The position numbers were made by a program, and so were the translations under genes. DNA of 64,000 nucleotides. It comes from an uncultured Alphaproteobacteria bacterium. Its GTDB lineage: Bacteria; Pseudomonadota; Alphaproteobacteria; Micavibrionales; Micavibrionaceae. The stretch spans positions 62,001 to 126,000 of the forward strand of contig CAMLJM010000003.1 in NCBI GenBank assembly GCA_946480475.1. The letters are read 5' to 3'. Below the pieces are notes generated by a model. It searched no databases. It saw only the letters and a list, made by a program, of their open reading frames with translations, and had not been told where the DNA came from. Below, in pieces: positions 1 to 9,028 of this stretch (position 1 is its first letter; each line of letters begins with the position of its first letter).

Positions 1-759
1 ACCAGCAAGGATAGTCCCGTGTATAAAGCAGAATTTTATACACCAACGCACAAAATTCAGAATTGCGGCCATGCCACAATCGCAGCGTTTTCTCTTATCC
101 ATGAGTTTACCAATCGCAGCTTTGGTGGTTTTGATATGGAGTCACCGGATAAAGGCAAGCCAGCGCAGAATATTTATACGGATAATGATCGTATTTTTCT
201 TGAACTGCCTGTTTCACGGTACGATGAAGTGCTCGAGTCGTTACCTATTGAACAAGAAACAAAGGTTATAGAGGCTTTGGGTCTCAAGCCCGGTCATATT
301 GATTATACTGGCGATATTCATGTCCGAAGCCTTGGCAATCCGTTTGTGCTTGTTCCGGTGAAATCGGCTGAGATTTTACGCAAGATTCGCCCTGATGCGG
401 AAAAATTAAAAACTCTGAGTGCGGATTTCAATGTTGTCGGTTTCTATCCGTTTACGCGTGAAACCCGCATAGCAGGCCGTGATGCCAGCGCGCGCATGTT
501 TGCTCCTGCCTATGGGATCGCCGAGGAGTCTGCTACGGGTATGGCCGCGGCCAGTCTTGCGGAATATCTCTATAAGGAACGCGGATTGAGACAATCACGC
601 ATAATGATCGAACAAGGCCGTTATATGTCAAAATCCTCTTCCCCCAGTCTGCTGGAAGCGCGCATGAAAACATCTGGATCATCAGGGACGGGCAAGCTTC
701 GGGCTGTCCAGATTGGCGGTAAGACACGCCATATAGGCGAGATTGCCATTGATATATAA
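1..759 (+). CDS. PhzF-family isomerase/epimerase, 5' end cut by window edge
   Basis: Frame 1 is open from the first base, so the gene begins upstream of the window and the GTG at 19 is probably internal. The visible part matches the PhzF (phenazine biosynthesis-like) fold: an N-terminal FYTP segment, then the conserved CGHAT stretch near base 65-80, and a second-half ESATGMAAASLAEYL motif, equivalent to the D/E-x-ATG block of the family. The end (VQIGGKTRHIGEIAI) is the usual C-terminal strand. PhzF-like proteins are cytosolic isomerases, but the substrate of most members is unknown, so no pathway is assigned. It converges on serB across a bidirectional terminator. Confidence 0.85.
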   Translation, partial: TSKDSPVYKAEFYTPTHKIQNCGHATIAAFSLIHEFTNRSFGGFDMESPDKGKPAQNIYTDNDRIFLELPVSRYDEVLESLPIEQETKVIEALGLKPGHIDYTGDIHVRSLGNPFVLVPVKSAEILRKIRPDAEKLKTLSADFNVVGFYPFTRETRIAGRDASARMFAPAYGIAEESATGMAAASLAEYLYKERGLRQSRIMIEQGRYMSKSSSPSLLEARMKTSGSSGTGKLRAVQIGGKTRHIGEIAIDI

Positions 760-780
760 AAGCGTCCAACAAGAAAAAAG

Positions 781-809
781 TCCGGGGCTTCGTTTAAAGG
801 GGCCCCGGA
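781..809. terminator. Bidirectional terminator between PhzF-like gene and serB
   Basis: Perfect 8-bp GC-rich arms at 781-788 (TCCGGGGC) and 802-809 (GCCCCGGA) enclose a 13-nt loop. An A-run lies before the left arm and a T-rich stretch follows the right arm, so the hairpin can serve both converging genes. Confidence 0.8.
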
Positions 810-822
810 TTGTATTGTTTTC

Positions 823-1725
823 TTAATTCATCACGGTGCGAATATCGGCTGCGGTGTAACCCTGTGCAAACAATACCGATGTGAAATCGGTATGGATAAT
901 CTGGTTATCAATGGTGTCTGCGACAACCGGGCGCGGATGATATGCGATTCCCAATCCTGCTGCCTGCAGCATCGGAATATCATTTGAACCATCGCCTATC
1001 GCTAATGTCTGGATTAGGTCACAGCCAAATTGTTCTGCCTTGGTTTTCAGGGTCGCAAGTTTCGCAGCTTTATCCAGGATGGGTTCAGTCACAATGCCTG
1101 TCAATGCGCCGTTCTCAATTTCCATGACATTGCCAAAATGGTCATCAAAGCCATATTGCGCAGCGACGGCACCTGTAAAGTAAGTAAAGCCGCTGGAAAC
1201 AATGGATGAGTGAACACCGTATTTTCGTAGCACCTTTAGTGTTATTTCTACGCCGGGGGAGGCTTCCGTATGTTCCAGAACCTTCTTGAGCGTAGCTTCC
1301 GGTAGCCCTTTCAACATGCCGACACGTAATCGTATGGCTTCATAGAAATCGATTGTGCCGTTCATAGTGCCGCGTGTTATTTCTGCAACCTGCTCCCCTA
1401 CACCGGCGAACACGGCCAGTTCATCCAGCGTTTCTGTGGTTACCACGGTAGAATCCATATCGGCAAAGAATAAAGCTTTACGACGGCTTTCAGCGGGGCT
1501 TACCAGAATATCGACCCTGTCTTCATCAAGCCCGCGCCGCAAAGATTGCATCTGCCCGAAATGGGGGCGTGTGGCGATGGGCAGGTCGGCGGCCCGGTGG
1601 GGGGCCAGCCAGACCGGGGCGCCTGCGGGGGCGATTCCTTGCGTGTCCAGATATTGCTGTACGCGGGCGAGGTGACCGGGGCTCAGGTTGGTATCGGCAG
1701 CAATCAGTGTCAGGAAAAAACTCAT
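823..1725 (-). CDS. serB: Phosphoserine phosphatase SerB
   Basis: Hydrolyses 3-phosphoserine to serine, the last step of the phosphorylated serine pathway; cytosolic HAD-family enzyme. The HAD nucleophile motif DMDST is at residues 89-93, followed by the VTTETLDELA cap segment. A later SSGF motif supplies motif II, and GDGSNDIPML near the C-terminus supplies the Mg-binding motif. At 300 aa it has the usual length for SerB with an N-terminal regulatory-type extension of about 80 residues. It is divergent from serC, and serA lies 2.7 kb away, so the three genes of the pathway sit within about 5.2 kb. Confidence 0.95.
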   Translation of the reverse strand: MSFFLTLIAADTNLSPGHLARVQQYLDTQGIAPAGAPVWLAPHRAADLPIATRPHFGQMQSLRRGLDEDRVDILVSPAESRRKALFFADMDSTVVTTETLDELAVFAGVGEQVAEITRGTMNGTIDFYEAIRLRVGMLKGLPEATLKKVLEHTEASPGVEITLKVLRKYGVHSSIVSSGFTYFTGAVAAQYGFDDHFGNVMEIENGALTGIVTEPILDKAAKLATLKTKAEQFGCDLIQTLAIGDGSNDIPMLQAAGLGIAYHPRPVVADTIDNQIIHTDFTSVLFAQGYTAADIRTVMN

Positions 1726-1832
1726 TATTAAAATCCTTTAGAACTCTGGACAGTTTGTCAGAAAAATACTAATCGTGGAATGATATTGTGCCGCGCAACA
1801 GCAGCGTATTCATAGATATATCAGGTGTGATC

Positions 1833-3002
1833 ATGAGCAAACCCGAAAACCGTCCCGTAAATCCGTATTTTTCTTCCGGCCCCTGTGCCAAACGCCCGGG
1901 CTGGTCGCTGGATGCCCTGTCTGATGCCTTTCTGTGCCGTTCGCACCGTGCGACAGTGGGAAAGGACAAGCTGAAGGCTGTTATCGAGAAGCACCGCTCG
2001 ATCCTGGGTATACCTGCGGATTATAAAATCGGTATTGTTCCGGCCTCTGACACCGGGGCTATTGAAATGGCGATGTGGTCAATGCTGGGCGAGCGCGGTG
2101 TTGATGTACTGGGCTGGGAAGTCTTCGGCAATGAATGGATCAAGGATATTACATCCCAGTTAAAAATCGCTGATGTGCGTACTTTCAAGGCAGGGTTTGG
2201 GGAAATACCTGATCTCAGCCAGGTTGATAGCGACCGCGATGTTGTCTTCACATGGAACGGTACGACATCGGGCGTACGTGTTCCGGATGCAAACTTCATC
2301 AAGAAAGACCGTCAGGGCCTGACCTTCTGCGATGCGACCTCGGCTGTGTTTGCTTACGACATGCCGTGGGATCTCCTCGATGTGACAACATGGTCATGGC
2401 AGAAAGTATTGGGCGGTGAAGCGGCGCATGGCATGCTGGTGCTGTCACCACGTGCTGTGGCACGACTTGAGAGCTACAAGCCTGAACGCCCGCTGCCGAA
2501 AATTTTCCGCATGACCAAAGGCGGTAAACTGACCGAAGGCATTTTTGCTGGCGAGACGATCAACACGCCTTCGATGCTGGCAGTGGAAGATTGCCTTGAC
2601 GCCCTGAATTGGGTTGAATCAATTGGTGGTGTGAAATCCACTATCGCACGTTCTCAAGCGAACTTTGCGGCGCTTAAAGATTGGGTTTCCAGGACAGCTT
2701 GGATTGAATTCCTGCCCGAAGATCCTGCGATCTGTTCGCAAACATCACCATGCATGAAGATTGTTGATCCGTTCGTGACGGCGATGGATGAAGAAGGTCA
2801 GCTGGCCTTCGTTAAATCCATGACGAAACTGCTGGAAAAAGACGGGATTGCTTATGATACCGCTGGCCACCGTGATGCCCCTGCAGGTCTTCGCATCTGG
2901 ACGGGCGCGACCATTGAAACCAGCGATATCAAATTACTGACACCGTGGCTCGACTGGGCTTTCGAAACCGCAAAGTCAGAAGCACAGAAGAAAGCCGCTT
3001 AA
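1833..3002 (+). CDS. serC: Phosphoserine aminotransferase SerC
   Basis: PLP-dependent transaminase converting 3-phosphohydroxypyruvate and glutamate to 3-phosphoserine. The protein (389 aa from the ATG at 1833) starts with the alphaproteobacterial-type N-terminus [17 protein letters not shown]. It has the PLP-lysine context [14 protein letters not shown], with Lys191, and the [16 protein letters not shown] segment. An in-frame GTG at 1788 would add 15 residues unlike the family, so 1833 is preferred. The stop codon overlaps the end of the convergent methyltransferase-like gene by 4 bp. Confidence 0.95.
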   Translation: MSKPENRPVNPYFSSGPCAKRPGWSLDALSDAFLCRSHRATVGKDKLKAVIEKHRSILGIPADYKIGIVPASDTGAIEMAMWSMLGERGVDVLGWEVFGNEWIKDITSQLKIADVRTFKAGFGEIPDLSQVDSDRDVVFTWNGTTSGVRVPDANFIKKDRQGLTFCDATSAVFAYDMPWDLLDVTTWSWQKVLGGEAAHGMLVLSPRAVARLESYKPERPLPKIFRMTKGGKLTEGIFAGETINTPSMLAVEDCLDALNWVESIGGVKSTIARSQANFAALKDWVSRTAWIEFLPEDPAICSQTSPCMKIVDPFVTAMDEEGQLAFVKSMTKLLEKDGIAYDTAGHRDAPAGLRIWTGATIETSDIKLLTPWLDWAFETAKSEAQKKAA

Positions 3003-3643
3003 GGCGCACTGTTTCTGAAAATCAGGCAGTTGGTGTGGCGGTAATCATCCCGCCCACCTTGATATGCCACCGTTATTTCATTCTCCAGTTTCATCACTTT
3101 TGAAAGTACGTTACTCAAATCGCGTATCAGCGGTGTGAAGGTGCGGCCTGGGATGTTATCAACCTGCACGATAACAGGGGCATTACGTTTCATCACCTTG
3201 GAAACTTGCTTATAGATATGCTGCATGCGTTTCAGGTAGACGTTGTATCCTTCTTTCGCCGGGTCGCCTGCAAATAACGGGTTCCATCTATGATTGATCG
3301 CCATGAATGGTGGCGCTGTCATGGAGAAATCCATCTTTGGCAGTCCCAGCGATGCAACTTTGGCGCTATCCGCACAAATCACATTCATCCAGTGTTCCAT
3401 CTGTCCTGCCACCCATTCATGACGGCGCGGGTCGGCTTCGATGCCGTAAGGAATTCGTTTCAATTCTTCGGCGACAAACATCGTGGTACCCAGACCCACG
3501 AAAGGGTCGAACACTTTGTCACCCGGTCTCGTCATTTCCTTAATGAAATAGCGCGGTAGCGATTCAGGTGTTTTAATCTCGTTGGTTTCAAACGGCGGTG
3601 GGTCGCGTTCCAGCTTATAGGGAAGGGTGATGAAATTTATCAT
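2999..3643 (-). CDS. DNA-methyltransferase-like protein (SAM-dependent, N4/N6 type) with altered motif IV
   Basis: 214 aa. The N-terminal half has the SAM-binding motif X/I block of amino-methyltransferases: [19 protein letters not shown] followed by FVGLGTT. A downstream catalytic-motif position reads TAPPF (around bases 3318-3332) where active N4/N6 enzymes normally carry D/N/S-PP-Y/F/W. The order (motif I before IV) and short length leave no room for a sizeable target-recognition domain. No restriction endonuclease is adjacent. The gene starts 2 nt after the stop of the upstream unknown gene and probably shares its transcript. It may be a divergent nucleic-acid methyltransferase or a catalytically weakened orphan; the substrate is unknown. 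Confidence 0.7.
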   Translation of the reverse strand: MINFITLPYKLERDPPPFETNEIKTPESLPRYFIKEMTRPGDKVFDPFVGLGTTMFVAEELKRIPYGIEADPRRHEWVAGQMEHWMNVICADSAKVASLGLPKMDFSMTAPPFMAINHRWNPLFAGDPAKEGYNVYLKRMQHIYKQVSKVMKRNAPVIVQVDNIPGRTFTPLIRDLSNVLSKVMKLENEITVAYQGGRDDYRHTNCLIFRNSAP

Positions 3644-3645
3644 TG

Positions 3646-4290
3646 TTATGGTGATAGCGGCCGAGGAGTAGCAGCTGGAGTTTTGAACAAGGCTTCATAC
3701 GCGGGCTGTCGGGGAAACAATGGGGTAAAGCGTGATAAATCAGATATCAAAGATTCTTTTTCGGGGGAAGGCAACTGGAGCGCAATATCGCGGGCCTTTT
3801 TGTAATGCGCCGCTGGCGGAAAAGGCCAGTGCATATCGGCTGGCATAGGTGAATAAGAACCCGTACGTGCCCATTGTTCACTTATGGTGCGCACGAAGGC
3901 ATAAGCGGAAAGTTCATCGGCATTATTGTCCATGAGCGAGTCGTAACCGGATCCGACACCATCTATAAAAGCCTGACATAATGCAGATCTGTGAGGACCG
4001 TATTTTACCAGAGGGTCTAAAATTAAACTCACGCCATTCACAAGGCCAGAACGTTTTGCAACGCCGTCGTGGACGCTTTGCTGAACGCCTTTTATAAATT
4101 CAGAAAGTTCCTGAAGATCCTTATGGGGGTCTTTCAGGAAAAGCGCACCATATAGGGGTGCACTTGCGAAGACATTGAGGTATCCCCACAGGTAACACCG
4201 TCGAAGTCTATGCGGACGGGCTTCAAGTTCCTGGACAAAAATATCGCGCGTTTCCGGCCATGTTAATTCAGACGAAATATTATCGGACAC
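3646..4290 (-). CDS. Unknown protein, 214 aa, upstream of the methyltransferase-like gene
   Basis: Not recognised. The start is GTG at 4290, supported by a GGAGG Shine-Dalgarno five bases upstream. The protein is soluble and mostly helical in character, rich in aromatic residues in its first 50 positions (RRCYLWGYLNVFASAPLYG), with a Pro-rich C-terminus (TPAATPRPLSP). No catalytic motif was seen. It lies 2 nt upstream of the methyltransferase-like gene on the same strand, so the two are probably cotranscribed. The pair sits antisense between serC and serA, genes that are often adjacent in alphaproteobacteria. Confidence 0.75.
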   Translation of the reverse strand: MSDNISSELTWPETRDIFVQELEARPHRLRRCYLWGYLNVFASAPLYGALFLKDPHKDLQELSEFIKGVQQSVHDGVAKRSGLVNGVSLILDPLVKYGPHRSALCQAFIDGVGSGYDSLMDNNADELSAYAFVRTISEQWARTGSYSPMPADMHWPFPPAAHYKKARDIALQLPSPEKESLISDLSRFTPLFPRQPAYEALFKTPAATPRPLSP

Positions 4291-4434
4291 GAATGCCTCC
4301 GTTTTAAGATGATGACAATTAACATATCTATTTAGTGTTAAAGCGTCAAATAACCGGGAAATGTCTCTTTTGCCGAAAGTTAATAACTGCTATCTATCCC
4401 TATCGCTGCATCGCAAAATAAGAGGGAACGTGTC

Positions 4435-6015
4435 ATGCCGAAAGTACTTATCGCCGATAAAATGGATAAACTCGCCGCGGAAATCTTCCAGAACAACGGC
4501 ATTGAGATCGATATCAAGCCGGGCTTAAGCCCTGAAGAACTGGCGCAGATCGCCGGTCAGTATGACGGTATTGCGGCACGTTCCTCCGCCAAGATCACTT
4601 CTGATGTCATTTCTGCATCCCTGCCCCGCCTGAAAGTGATTGGCCGTGCTGGCATCGGTGTCGATACGATTGATGTGCCAGCCGCAACACAGGCCGGTGT
4701 CGTTGTCATGAACACGCCGTTCGGTAATTCGATCACGACCGCCGAGCATGCGATTGCCATGATGTTTGCCGTGGCCCGTCAAATTCCACAAGCCAGCGAA
4801 TCAACACATGCGGGCAAATGGGAAAAATCCAGATTCATGGGTGTCGAGCTTTACGGCAAGACACTGGGTATCGTGGGTTGTGGCAATATCGGTTCTATTG
4901 TTGCCAGCCGCGCCCTCGGCTTGCAGATGAAGGTGGTCGCGTTCGATCCCTTCCTGACCGAAGATCGCGCCCGCGAAATTGGCGTTGAAAAAGCGGAACT
5001 GGAAGATGTTATCAAACGCGCTGATTTTATCACGCTGCATACGCCGCTCACAGAATCTACGCGCAACCTGATCGATGCGGCGGCAATTGCCAAGATGAAA
5101 AAAGGTGTGCGTATTATTAACTGTGCCCGTGGCGGCCTCATTGATGAGAAAGCGCTGAAAGAAGCGCTTGATAGTGGCCAGGTTGCTGCTGCCGGTCTTG
5201 ATGTATTTGAAAAAGAACCGGCAACAGAAAATGTATTATTCGGGCATCCAAATGTTGTGTGCACGCCGCATCTGGGTGCTTCCACATCTGAAGCACAAGT
5301 GAACGTCGCTATTCAGGTGGCGGAACAGATGTCTGATTTCTTATTGCACGGTGCCGTTTCGAACGCTGTAAACATGCCGTCGATTTCTTCAGAAGAGGCG
5401 CCGCGTCTTAAGCCTTATATGAAGCTGATTGAGCAACTGGGCAGTTTTGCAGGTCAGATCACTGGCCATGCCATCACCAAGATCGAGATCGAATATCAGG
5501 GCGCCGCCACCGAAGTGAACACCAAGCCGCTGACAGCGCTGGCGCTCGCCAGTATTCTACGTAACCTGTTCGATGGCGTGAACATGGTGAATGCCCCGCA
5601 AGTGGCAAAATCACGCGGTATCGCTGTTTCCGAAACCAAGGCGCCTGACGCTACGGACCTGAACACGGCTGTGAAATTGACTGTGACAACAGAAGCGCGT
5701 ACCCGCTCTATTACAGGTACATTGTTTGCCGGTAAGGAACCGCGTGTCATGGAAATTGAAGGCGTGCCTATCGAAGCTGCGCTGACTCCTCACATGCTGT
5801 TTATTCGTAATGAAGATAAGCCCGGCATGATTGGCGCGCTTGGCACATTGCTCTCGCAAGCCGGTCAGAACATTGCCGACTTCCGTCTGGGGCGTGTGAC
5901 GAGCGGCGGTGCCGCTGTAGCGCTGGTGGCTCTTGATGCCCCTGTATCGGATGACTTGTTCGAGAAGATCAAGGCGATCCCGCAGATTACACAGGTTGTG
6001 CGCCTGAAGTTCTAA
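4435..6015 (+). CDS. serA: D-3-phosphoglycerate dehydrogenase SerA
   Basis: First step of the serine pathway: NAD-dependent oxidation of 3-phosphoglycerate. The 526-aa length fits the long form. Residues 1-100 and about 285-310 form the substrate domain; the Rossmann motif GIVGCGNIG is near residues 145-153. The CARGGLIDE segment and TPHLGASTSEAQ (catalytic His region, about residue 280) follow. An intervening ASB domain runs to about residue 445, and a C-terminal ACT domain (FIRNEDKPGMIGALGTLL) ends the protein. The ACT domain suggests allosteric control, typically by serine in this family. The start ATG follows a GAGGGAA ribosome site. An intrinsic terminator lies just past the stop, inside the convergent gene. 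Confidence 0.97.
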   Translation: MPKVLIADKMDKLAAEIFQNNGIEIDIKPGLSPEELAQIAGQYDGIAARSSAKITSDVISASLPRLKVIGRAGIGVDTIDVPAATQAGVVVMNTPFGNSITTAEHAIAMMFAVARQIPQASESTHAGKWEKSRFMGVELYGKTLGIVGCGNIGSIVASRALGLQMKVVAFDPFLTEDRAREIGVEKAELEDVIKRADFITLHTPLTESTRNLIDAAAIAKMKKGVRIINCARGGLIDEKALKEALDSGQVAAAGLDVFEKEPATENVLFGHPNVVCTPHLGASTSEAQVNVAIQVAEQMSDFLLHGAVSNAVNMPSISSEEAPRLKPYMKLIEQLGSFAGQITGHAITKIEIEYQGAATEVNTKPLTALALASILRNLFDGVNMVNAPQVAKSRGIAVSETKAPDATDLNTAVKLTVTTEARTRSITGTLFAGKEPRVMEIEGVPIEAALTPHMLFIRNEDKPGMIGALGTLLSQAGQNIADFRLGRVTSGGAAVALVALDAPVSDDLFEKIKAIPQITQVVRLKF

Positions 6016-6027
6016 TCAAGATCGATT

Positions 6028-6561
6028 TTATGTATCAATGAAGAAGGCATCGCCGTTACCGGCGGTGCCTGATTTTTTGGCAAAGTAGCGCTGGCAGGCG
6101 TCGCGCAATTCCGTGGTTAATTGACGACCATATTCGCCACCATCACCCTTCATGCCGTTGTTGACGATCAGGCGCAATGTTTTGAGGTGCGCGTCTACGA
6201 TTGTATGCGTGTCCTTATCCCAGCTATTCAAATTCTCAAGGAAGTTGAGGACGATGCTCGCCAGTGCCCCTACCAGATTGTAATTGAACATGCTGGCGTT
6301 GGCTTTGATCTGCATGATTTCGACGATAACAGGTTGAATAGAGGCTTTGACATCGTCCGGCTCTTCCGGTACGGCCTCCAGCGCCTGCTGCAAGCGGTCG
6401 AAATATTCGCGCGCCATGGGGGCAAAATCGGTTTTGTCGGATTCAATAACTGCTTGTGATTTGGCGATTTTCTTTTCGTCAACATCGCCGCTGCCTACCT
6501 TGGCCTGCAACAGGCGGTTGGCTTTAATAACGTTTACAGGTCTATCGGATTTGTCGTTCAT
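6028..6561 (-). CDS. Unknown helical protein paired with a response regulator
   Basis: 177 aa, not assigned to a named family. It is charged and helix-forming, with a central hydrophobic helix (NYNLVGALASIVLNFLENL) and a C-terminal segment holding HLKTLRLIVNNGM and ELRDACQRYF. The start ATG lies 15 nt after the stop of the response regulator on the same strand, so the two genes form an operon. That context suggests a partner or output protein of the regulator. An Hpt-like or CheZ-like role is possible, but no phosphotransfer His motif is evident. Its last codons carry the serA terminator hairpin. Confidence 0.75.
   Translation of the reverse strand: MNDKSDRPVNVIKANRLLQAKVGSGDVDEKKIAKSQAVIESDKTDFAPMAREYFDRLQQALEAVPEEPDDVKASIQPVIVEIMQIKANASMFNYNLVGALASIVLNFLENLNSWDKDTHTIVDAHLKTLRLIVNNGMKGDGGEYGRQLTTELRDACQRYFAKKSGTAGNGDAFFIDT
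6045..6078 (+). terminator. serA terminator, inside the 3' end of the convergent gene
   Basis: Ten-base arms at 6045-6054 (GGCATCGCCG) and 6060-6069 (CGGCGGTGCC) pair with one G-U, then TGATTTTTT follows at 6070-6078. The hairpin lies within the last 17 codons of the minus-strand gene 6028-6561. Confidence 0.75.
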
Positions 6562-6576
6562 AGTTCTAGAATATAA

Positions 6577-7092
6577 TTAACCTGTCTTTTCGTTGTTACT
6601 CAAGTTGTCTTCTTGCCGACGGAAGGGCCCTTTATAATCCGGGCTATTACGCCGCCGCCGGTCTGGACCAAAATATGTTTTGCAGTCAATAAAATCACGG
6701 GGCTTGTTAATAACGTAAGCGATACGTTTTGCCAGGTCATTCGCCGAGAAAGGTTTCACTAAAAATTCTGTAACCCCGGCATCACGGGCTTCCGATACCC
6801 GGTTGAGAGCGCTATAGCCCGTCACCAGAACAATGGGCACCATGCGGTTGGGTGACATCATATTGGTGCGAATCTCACGCGTCAGCTCAATCCCCGACAT
6901 AGGGGCCATGTGCCAGTCGGCAATCACGATATCCGGATTCTCGCGTTTAAAGACTTCGAAACCGCGTTCACCGTTTTCTGCAGCGTAAATACGACCTACG
7001 CCGAGCGTTTCCAAAACCGAAGTAATCAGTTTCCGCATGGGCGCCGTATCTTCAACGACAAGAATGGTAAGCTTTTTAAAATCGAAAGGCAT
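6577..7092 (-). CDS. Single-domain CheY-like response regulator with basic C-terminal tail
   Basis: 171 aa. Residues 8-130 form a receiver domain: acidic pocket VVEDT (E14/D15), phosphoacceptor D59 in VIADWHMAPMSG, the conserved T in VTGYS, and the K in VKPF. There is no DNA-binding domain. The tail contains FIDCKTYFGPDRRRR, an arginine-rich motif seen in many alphaproteobacterial CheY-like proteins, and then a second RR pair (FRRQ). It is the first gene of a two-gene operon with the helical protein at 6028-6561. No sensor kinase or chemotaxis gene is adjacent, so the input is unknown. Confidence 0.88.
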   Translation of the reverse strand: MPFDFKKLTILVVEDTAPMRKLITSVLETLGVGRIYAAENGERGFEVFKRENPDIVIADWHMAPMSGIELTREIRTNMMSPNRMVPIVLVTGYSALNRVSEARDAGVTEFLVKPFSANDLAKRIAYVINKPRDFIDCKTYFGPDRRRRNSPDYKGPFRRQEDNLSNNEKTG

Positions 7093-7305
7093 GAACTATC
7101 AAAAAATCTCGTGGCGCGGCAGCCTCGGCTACCGCCTGAACGTTCCCTAGTAAATCTTAAAAGTTTTGGCAGAGCAAAGCTTTTTTCAGAAGCCTGCCAG
7201 AGTTTTCCAAAATATCCCGTTAGCACCCGGCATTTTCCTGCCTTGCCATTCGTTTTGCATCCTATAGTGTTGGGATTCCTGTCTTTACCTAGAAAGGACA
7301 TTTCC

Positions 7306-8802
7306 ATGACTGCCACTACTATAGTACCCGCCGCCAGTTCAATTGATTATGCGACTTTTATACGCAGTGATGCCTTTATAAACGGACGCTGGATGGGCCA
7401 GAGCGCGGGAAAGACGTTTCCGGTCCTTAATCCTGCGACAGGGCTGGTGATTACTCACGTGCCGGATATGGGGGCTGATGAAACGCGTGGTGCCATCGAA
7501 GCTGCCGCCGCTGCGTTTCCTGTCTGGCGCAAGCTGACAGCGCGGGAACGTTCAAAAATTCTGCAAAAATGGAATGCTCTTATTATCCAGCATGCTGACG
7601 GGCTGGCGGCCTTATTAAGCGCGGAACAGGGCAAACCCTTTGCCGAAGCGCGAGGAGAAGTGCTGAGCGGGGCTGCATCAGTGGAATGGGCGGCTGAGGA
7701 AGCACCCCGTGTTTATGGCGATACGATACCTACTCACAAGGCAGATGCGCGGGTTATTGTCACAAAAGAGCCTGTAGGTGTGGTGGCGGCCATCACGCCG
7801 TGGAATTTCCCCAGCTCTATGATTACCCGTAAAGTGGCCCCCGCTTTAGCCGCCGGGTGTACAGTGGTGTTAAAACCTGCGGAAGATACGCCTTTATCAG
7901 CGCTGGCATTAGCGATTTTGGCGCAGGAAGCAGGCGTGCCTCCTGGCGTGTTGAATGTTGTGACGGGCTCACTGGCATCAGCACCTGCTATTGGCGAAGT
8001 TATGACCACGCATCCTGCCGTCAAGAAGGTTTCGTTTACAGGCTCGACAGAAGTGGGCAAGATTCTCATGAAACAAAGCTCATCGACGATTAAACGTCTG
8101 TCGCTGGAGTTAGGTGGCAACGCACCCTTTATCATTTTCGATTCTGCCAATATGGAAAGGGCGATAGATGGTGTGATTGCTTCAAAATTCCGCAACGCGG
8201 GACAGACCTGTATCTGCGCCAACCGCATTTATGTTCAGGATGGCATTTATGATGAATTCGCGCGTGCGTTCACGGAAAGAGTGAAGGCTTTGAAAGTGGG
8301 ACCCGGTGACCAACCGGGTGTCCAGATCGGGCCCCTGATCAACAAGGACGCGATTGATAAGGTTATGCAGCATATCGAGGATGCAAAAGCCAAAGGCGCG
8401 CGCGTTCTTTATGGCGGCAAACAGCATGAAGCTGGATCATTGTTCTTCCAACCGACAGTATTGTCGGGGATGACGCCCGCGATGCGGGTCAGTGCGGAAG
8501 AAACCTTTGGTCCTGTCGCCGGGTTATTTCGCTTTAAGGATGAGGCCGAAGTTATCAGGCTTGCGAACGACACGCGTCACGGACTTGCTTCTTATTTCTA
8601 TACGCAGGATTTAGGACAGGCTTTCCGTGTTGCCGAGGCGCTGGAATATGGGATGGTCGCCATTAACGAAGCCTTGCTGGCGGCGGCATCCGTGCCATTT
8701 GGCGGGATTAAAGAATCAGGGGTCGGGCGCGAAGGGTCACACTATGGCATGGATGATTTCCTGAATATCAAATATATGCTGGTAGGAGGATTAGCAGGCT
8801 GA
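7306..8802 (+). CDS. gabD: NAD(P)-dependent succinate-semialdehyde dehydrogenase (GabD type)
   Basis: 498 aa aldehyde dehydrogenase, probably oxidising succinate semialdehyde to succinate. The cofactor-site TPWNFP segment is followed by the general-base Glu268 in LELGGNAPFI and the catalytic Cys302 in NAGQTCICANR. The sequence is closest in character to GabD, including the C-terminal SVPFGGIKESGVGREG block. The reading frame is open 132 codons further upstream, but ATG 7306 starts the family-like sequence; the upstream extension overlaps the divergent regulator and is not convincing. Substrate is inferred from family resemblance; another semialdehyde is possible. Confidence 0.9.
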   Translation: MTATTIVPAASSIDYATFIRSDAFINGRWMGQSAGKTFPVLNPATGLVITHVPDMGADETRGAIEAAAAAFPVWRKLTARERSKILQKWNALIIQHADGLAALLSAEQGKPFAEARGEVLSGAASVEWAAEEAPRVYGDTIPTHKADARVIVTKEPVGVVAAITPWNFPSSMITRKVAPALAAGCTVVLKPAEDTPLSALALAILAQEAGVPPGVLNVVTGSLASAPAIGEVMTTHPAVKKVSFTGSTEVGKILMKQSSSTIKRLSLELGGNAPFIIFDSANMERAIDGVIASKFRNAGQTCICANRIYVQDGIYDEFARAFTERVKALKVGPGDQPGVQIGPLINKDAIDKVMQHIEDAKAKGARVLYGGKQHEAGSLFFQPTVLSGMTPAMRVSAEETFGPVAGLFRFKDEAEVIRLANDTRHGLASYFYTQDLGQAFRVAEALEYGMVAINEALLAAASVPFGGIKESGVGREGSHYGMDDFLNIKYMLVGGLAG

Positions 8803-8899
8803 TAACAAAAGCCTGTGAATGAGGCCTTCGTTCTGCAAACGTTAACTATTTTCTCCTAGTTTAAGAGGGTGAAAATGGGTAAAACACTGAGAAAAATTG

Positions 8900-8920
8900 A
8901 CTTTATTAACATAATAAAGT
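8900..8920. promoter_or_regulatory. Perfect 8-bp inverted repeat upstream of the adhesin gene
   Basis: Arms ACTTTATT (8900-8907) and AATAAAGT (8913-8920) are exact reverse complements around a 5-bp spacer. The right arm ends at the base before a consensus TTGACA. This is the geometry of a dimeric regulator site next to a -35 box. It is too A/T-rich and lacks a T-run to be a terminator. Confidence 0.5.
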
Positions 8921-8949
8921 TTGACAGGGGTTGGCTTATAGTTTAAAAA
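8921..8949 (+). promoter_or_regulatory. Putative sigma-70 promoter of the RTX adhesin gene
   Basis: Consensus -35 TTGACA at 8921-8926, a 17-bp spacer, and a -10-like TAAAAA at 8944-8949 (4 of 6 matches). It lies about 80 bp upstream of the adhesin ATG, in a 226-bp AT-rich gap between gabD and the adhesin. Confidence 0.5.
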
Positions 8950-9028
8950 AGTCCTGCCCATTAAGAAATTATTTACATAGTCACGAATTAACCGTCCGGG
9001 GGCGGCGGTATTCTAAGGAGAGAAAACA

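Noticed and set aside
6910..7305. Longer N-terminus for GabD from 6910
   Set aside because: The extra 132 codons run through the divergent regulator gene and have no family resemblance; ATG 7306 begins the conserved sequence.
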